Positions 5,416-7,196 of a DNA stretch of 7,196 nt are shown in pieces. The stretch's first letter is position 1. Each line of letters starts with the position of its first letter. The notes beneath the pieces are model-generated. The model did not search any database. It was not told the origin of the DNA and saw only the letters and a program-made list of their open reading frames with translations. A program made the position numbers and the translations under genes. This stretch comes from CAIKZJ01 sp964626015 (GTDB lineage Bacteria > Bacteroidota > Ignavibacteria > Tepidaquicellales > Tepidaquicellaceae): contig CAZVCC010000092.1 of the NCBI GenBank assembly GCA_964626015.1, forward strand, positions 1 to 7,196, written 5' to 3'.

Positions 5416-6620
5416 TGAGATTCTTATTGCTTGTAATATTTCTGCTTTCTTTCGGTTATTCGTACAGTCAGTTTGTAAAAGATAATTTTGAAACTGGAAA
5501 TACGGTGCTTGTGAAAGAGCATATAAATACAATAAAAGGGAAGCAAGTCGGTATTATCACAAACAGGACTGGCGTTGATAAGAACGGAAAACATATTATT
5601 GATTTGCTTGTTGAAGCGGGGATTGATGTCGCTAAAATATACACTCCCGAGCATGGCTTCTCTGCCGATGATTCTTACACATCCTCGGGCGTAACTATTC
5701 CGGTCATTTCTTTATACGGGAATAAATACTCTTTCTCAAAGTCTGATGTTGAAGATGTTGATGTTATAGTTTTTGACATTCAGGAACTGGGGGCACGCTT
5801 TTATACATACACATCAACTCTTTTCCTTACCATGCAGGATGCGAAGAAATACGGTAAGGAATACATCGTATGCGACAGACCTTCTGTTGCGAACATTAAC
5901 AGCGCAGAAGGGTTCAGTCTCAATGAAGATTTTTCATCTTTTGTGGGTAAAATCCCGACTCCTGTCATTACAGGGCTGACAATAGGGGAGCTGGCTAATT
6001 ATCTGGACGGAGAGTATATAAATAATGATAAGTTTCATGTTATAAAAATGAATGGGTATGACAGGAACACTAAATATGAAACGGTTATGAGTGAATGGAT
6101 AAACCCGTCTCCGAGTATTACATCTGTTGAATCCGCAAGAATTTATCCTGCTCTTTGTTTCCTCGAAGGGACGAATATATCCGAGGGACGAGGTACTGAT
6201 ACGCCGTTTCAGGTATTCGGAGCTCCATTTATTGATAATGATGTGCTTCTCGAAAATTTAAATGTTTACGGTCTTGAAGGAATATCATTTGATAAGATTG
6301 AATTTATTCCAAATCAATCACTCCTTCCGTCCTACACAGCTATGAAATACGCAGGTAAAAAATGCAGCGGTTTGAAAATTACGGTAACCGATGTTTTTAA
6401 ATTTAAACCGTTCAGAACTTCTGTGGCAATTTTAAAAGCTCTCAACAGCATAACTCCCGAATTCAAATGGACTCAAAAGAATTTCATCGATAAACTTGCC
6501 GGTACTGATAAACTCCGTAAAATGATTAACTCCGGAAACTCACTCGACGAAATAATCGAAGCCTCTTTTATTGACGCAAGTTCTTTTATGAAAACAGCCC
6601 GTCAGTATATACTTTATTAG
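5415..6620 (+). CDS. Exported DUF1343 protein, exo-beta-N-acetylmuramidase NamZ family
   Basis: Predicted periplasmic glycosidase of the NamZ (DUF1343, YbbC-like) family. Characterised members release terminal N-acetylmuramic acid from peptidoglycan fragments for cell-wall recycling. A signal peptide covers about 1-18, with a likely cut after SYS. Family motifs follow in order: GKQVGIITNRTGVDKNGK (42-59), TPEHGF (77-82, with the conserved acidic and histidine pair), VIVFDIQELGARFYTY (117-132), DRP (154-156), FVGKIPTP (176-183), GLTIGELA (187-194), WINPSPS (228-234) and LEGTNISEGRGTDTPF (250-265). Length 401 is normal. The usual DRPNP-x-x-G loop is altered to DRPSVANINSAEG, and the position before GLT lacks the histidine or tyrosine I would expect, so activity or specificity may differ. 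ATG at 5415 is chosen, giving a TGATG stop/start overlap with the flippase and pointing to translational coupling; a GTG at 5412 is the alternative. The TAG stop is the first triplet of the repeat array downstream. Confidence 0.9.
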   Translation: MRFLLLVIFLLSFGYSYSQFVKDNFETGNTVLVKEHINTIKGKQVGIITNRTGVDKNGKHIIDLLVEAGIDVAKIYTPEHGFSADDSYTSSGVTIPVISLYGNKYSFSKSDVEDVDVIVFDIQELGARFYTYTSTLFLTMQDAKKYGKEYIVCDRPSVANINSAEGFSLNEDFSSFVGKIPTPVITGLTIGELANYLDGEYINNDKFHVIKMNGYDRNTKYETVMSEWINPSPSITSVESARIYPALCFLEGTNISEGRGTDTPFQVFGAPFIDNDVLLENLNVYGLEGISFDKIEFIPNQSLLPSYTAMKYAGKKCSGLKITVTDVFKFKPFRTSVAILKALNSITPEFKWTQKNFIDKLAGTDKLRKMINSGNSLDEIIEASFIDASSFMKTARQYILY

Positions 6621-6699
6621 TTGTTAGTTCTTAGTTGTTAGTTGATAGTTGTCAGTTGATAGTTGTCAGTTGATAGTTGATAGTTGTCAGTTGTGCGTT
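6618..6699. repeat. Left array of a degenerate 7-nt tandem repeat
   Basis: From the TAG stop of the NamZ gene onward the sequence reads as 7-nt units: GTTAGTT, CTTAGTT, GTTAGTT, GATAGTT, GTCAGTT, GATAGTT and so on, ending with the drifted unit GTGCGTT. There are about eleven full units of consensus G-W-Y-AGTT. Bases 6632-6651 are the exact reverse complement of 7156-7175 in the right array, so the two arrays could pair in DNA or RNA around the gene between them. The units vary only at positions 2 and 3. Confidence 0.85.
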
Positions 6700-6733
6700 C
6701 TGTGTCGTAGATCCGCCGTGTCGGAATAGATAA
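6700..6733. other. Spacer between left array and S23-like gene
   Basis: This short GC-richer stretch holds TCCGCCGTGTCGGA (about 6712-6725), whose TCCG and CGGA ends are complementary. It contrasts with the AT-rich surroundings and would lie in the 3' end of a transcript of the reverse-strand gene. A 4-bp stem is too weak to call a terminator. TCTCCGCC near 7185-7192, beyond the right array, is a loose echo of it. Confidence 0.3.
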
Positions 6734-7090
6734 TTAGATTCCTTTGTAATATTTAATAAATCCGTTTAATAACTTTTTACATTCAGTAATCAAATCAAGA
6801 ATAGATACAAACTCATCGTTTGTAATATATTTCTGGTCACTGCATATAAATAATTGTGTCTCTAATTCATATAATGAACCCCGTGAAATATAAAAATACT
6901 GTACAGAATCTTTTTTATATTGTCTCCCTACACCTTCTGCGATGTTAGAGGGAATTGATACTGCACATCTTCTTATCTGATTAGTAATCCCGTAAATTTC
7001 CTCTCTAGGAAATTTTTTCGAAATATTATAAATCTCATTAACCAGCTCTCTGCTTCTCTTCCAGACCTCCAGTTCATAATAATTATTCAT
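6734..7090 (-). CDS. Four-helix-bundle protein, S23 / 23S rRNA intervening-sequence family
   Basis: A 118-residue cytoplasmic protein of the family first found inside 23S rRNA intervening sequences and common as orphan genes in Bacteroidota and relatives; its cellular role is not known. The diagnostic features are present: YYELEVWKRSRELVNEIY (4-21), KKFPREEIYGITNQIRRCA (25-43), the signature VSIPSNIAEGVGR (44-56), then the third and fourth helices with ELETQL (75-80) and a basic C-terminus. Length is typical. ATG at 7090 is preferred to a TTG at 7123, because it gives the standard N-terminus and the longer version would start inside the repeat array. It is the only reverse-strand gene here and is enclosed by inverted 7-nt repeat arrays. 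The fold is shared with Avd of diversity-generating retroelements, but no reverse transcriptase or template repeat is present, and no rRNA flanks it. Confidence 0.9.
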   Translation of the reverse strand: MNNYYELEVWKRSRELVNEIYNISKKFPREEIYGITNQIRRCAVSIPSNIAEGVGRQYKKDSVQYFYISRGSLYELETQLFICSDQKYITNDEFVSILDLITECKKLLNGFIKYYKGI

Positions 7091-7095
7091 CTGCA

Positions 7096-7123
7096 ATACT
7101 ATATTATTTCTTTTAATTGTCAA
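7096..7123 (-). promoter_or_regulatory. Possible promoter for the S23-like gene
   Basis: On the reverse strand TTGACA (7123-7118) is followed after 16 nt by TAGTAT (7101-7096), a sigma-70-like pair. The first box straddles the inner edge of the right repeat array. The second ends only 5 nt before the ATG, which would give an almost leaderless transcript. Organisms of this group often use a different promoter consensus, so this is tentative. Confidence 0.25.
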
Positions 7124-7184
7124 CCATCAACTAACAACCATCAACCAACAACTACCAACTATCAACTAACAACTACCAACTACT
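7122..7184. repeat. Right array of the 7-nt repeat, inverted relative to the left array
   Basis: Nine units read on the plus strand as AACCATC, AACTAAC, AACCATC, AACCAAC, AACTACC, AACTATC, AACTAAC, AACTACC and AACTACT. Their reverse complements follow the same G-x-x-R-GTT pattern as the left array, so the two are oppositely oriented. Bases 7156-7175 match 6632-6651 perfectly as an inverted repeat. The array ends at ACTACTTCTCC, an edge that resembles positions 109-116 at the window start. Confidence 0.85.
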
Positions 7185-7196
7185 TCTCCGCCTCAT

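Larger units (their letters stand above)
6618..7184. mobile_element. Putative repeat-bounded cassette carrying an S23-like gene
   Basis: One reverse-strand gene lies between two arrays of the same 7-nt repeat in opposite orientation, with a perfect 20-nt inverted match. The left boundary falls exactly at the end of an intact coding sequence. No transposase, integrase, reverse transcriptase or target-site duplication is visible, so movement is inferred only from the architecture and from a relic of the repeat at 99-112. A non-mobile reading, a local repeat expansion on both sides of an old gene, remains possible. Confidence 0.35.

Noticed and set aside
6734..7090. Avd protein of a diversity-generating retroelement, or a 23S rRNA intervening sequence
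   Set aside because: The fold family is shared, but there is no reverse transcriptase, no template or variable repeat, and no rRNA sequence on either side.
7091..7123. TTG-initiated longer form of the S23-like protein
   Set aside because: It would start inside the repeat array and adds MTIKRNNIVLQ ahead of the standard family start.
6618..7184. CRISPR array
   Set aside because: The units are 7 nt, contiguous and without spacers, and no cas gene is present.

Overview
The window looks like ordinary chromosomal DNA from an AT-rich, Gram-negative bacterium of the Bacteroidota/Ignavibacteriota/Chlorobi side of the tree. The pointers are a flippase, a DUF1343/NamZ protein and a NadC that all read like homologues from that group, a diderm-type lipoprotein signal, starts that mostly lack a Shine-Dalgarno sequence, and a four-helix-bundle (S23-type) orphan gene in a repeat-rich gap. 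This placement is inference from recognised motifs, not from a search.

Layout. Positions 1-145 are non-coding and carry a short relic of the heptamer repeat seen at the other end of the window. Positions 146-2839 hold a compact forward block: a GlcD-type FAD-linked 2-hydroxyacid dehydrogenase, a YbgC/FadM-type acyl-CoA thioesterase and NadC of de novo NAD synthesis. The junctions overlap or are about 10 nt long, so co-transcription is likely. Positions 2895-3913 hold a tandem pair of exported paralogues of a family I cannot name. The first is a lipoprotein whose frame is cut by a TAA, with the missing C-terminal strands still readable in the same frame beyond it. The second is an intact, signal-peptidase-I-type secreted protein with the only canonical Shine-Dalgarno in the window. 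A perfect 14-bp hairpin at 3935-3969 ends this block, and it lies only 9 nt before the next start codon.

Positions 3979-6620 hold a two-gene unit with a 1-nt stop/start overlap: a MOP-superfamily polysaccharide flippase (Wzx/RfbX-like) and an exported DUF1343/NamZ-type exo-muramidase homologue. Together they suggest an envelope function, either export of a glycan or handling of cell-wall sugars.

Positions 6618-7184 form a discrete cassette: a reverse-strand four-helix-bundle S23-like gene between two arrays of a degenerate 7-nt repeat in opposite orientation, with a perfect 20-nt inverted match between the arrays. The left array begins in the stop codon of the NamZ gene. A two-unit relic of the same repeat at 99-112 suggests a dispersed family. 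This cassette and the interrupted paralogue pair are the least explained parts of the window. No rRNA, tRNA, CRISPR array, integrase or transposase was seen.
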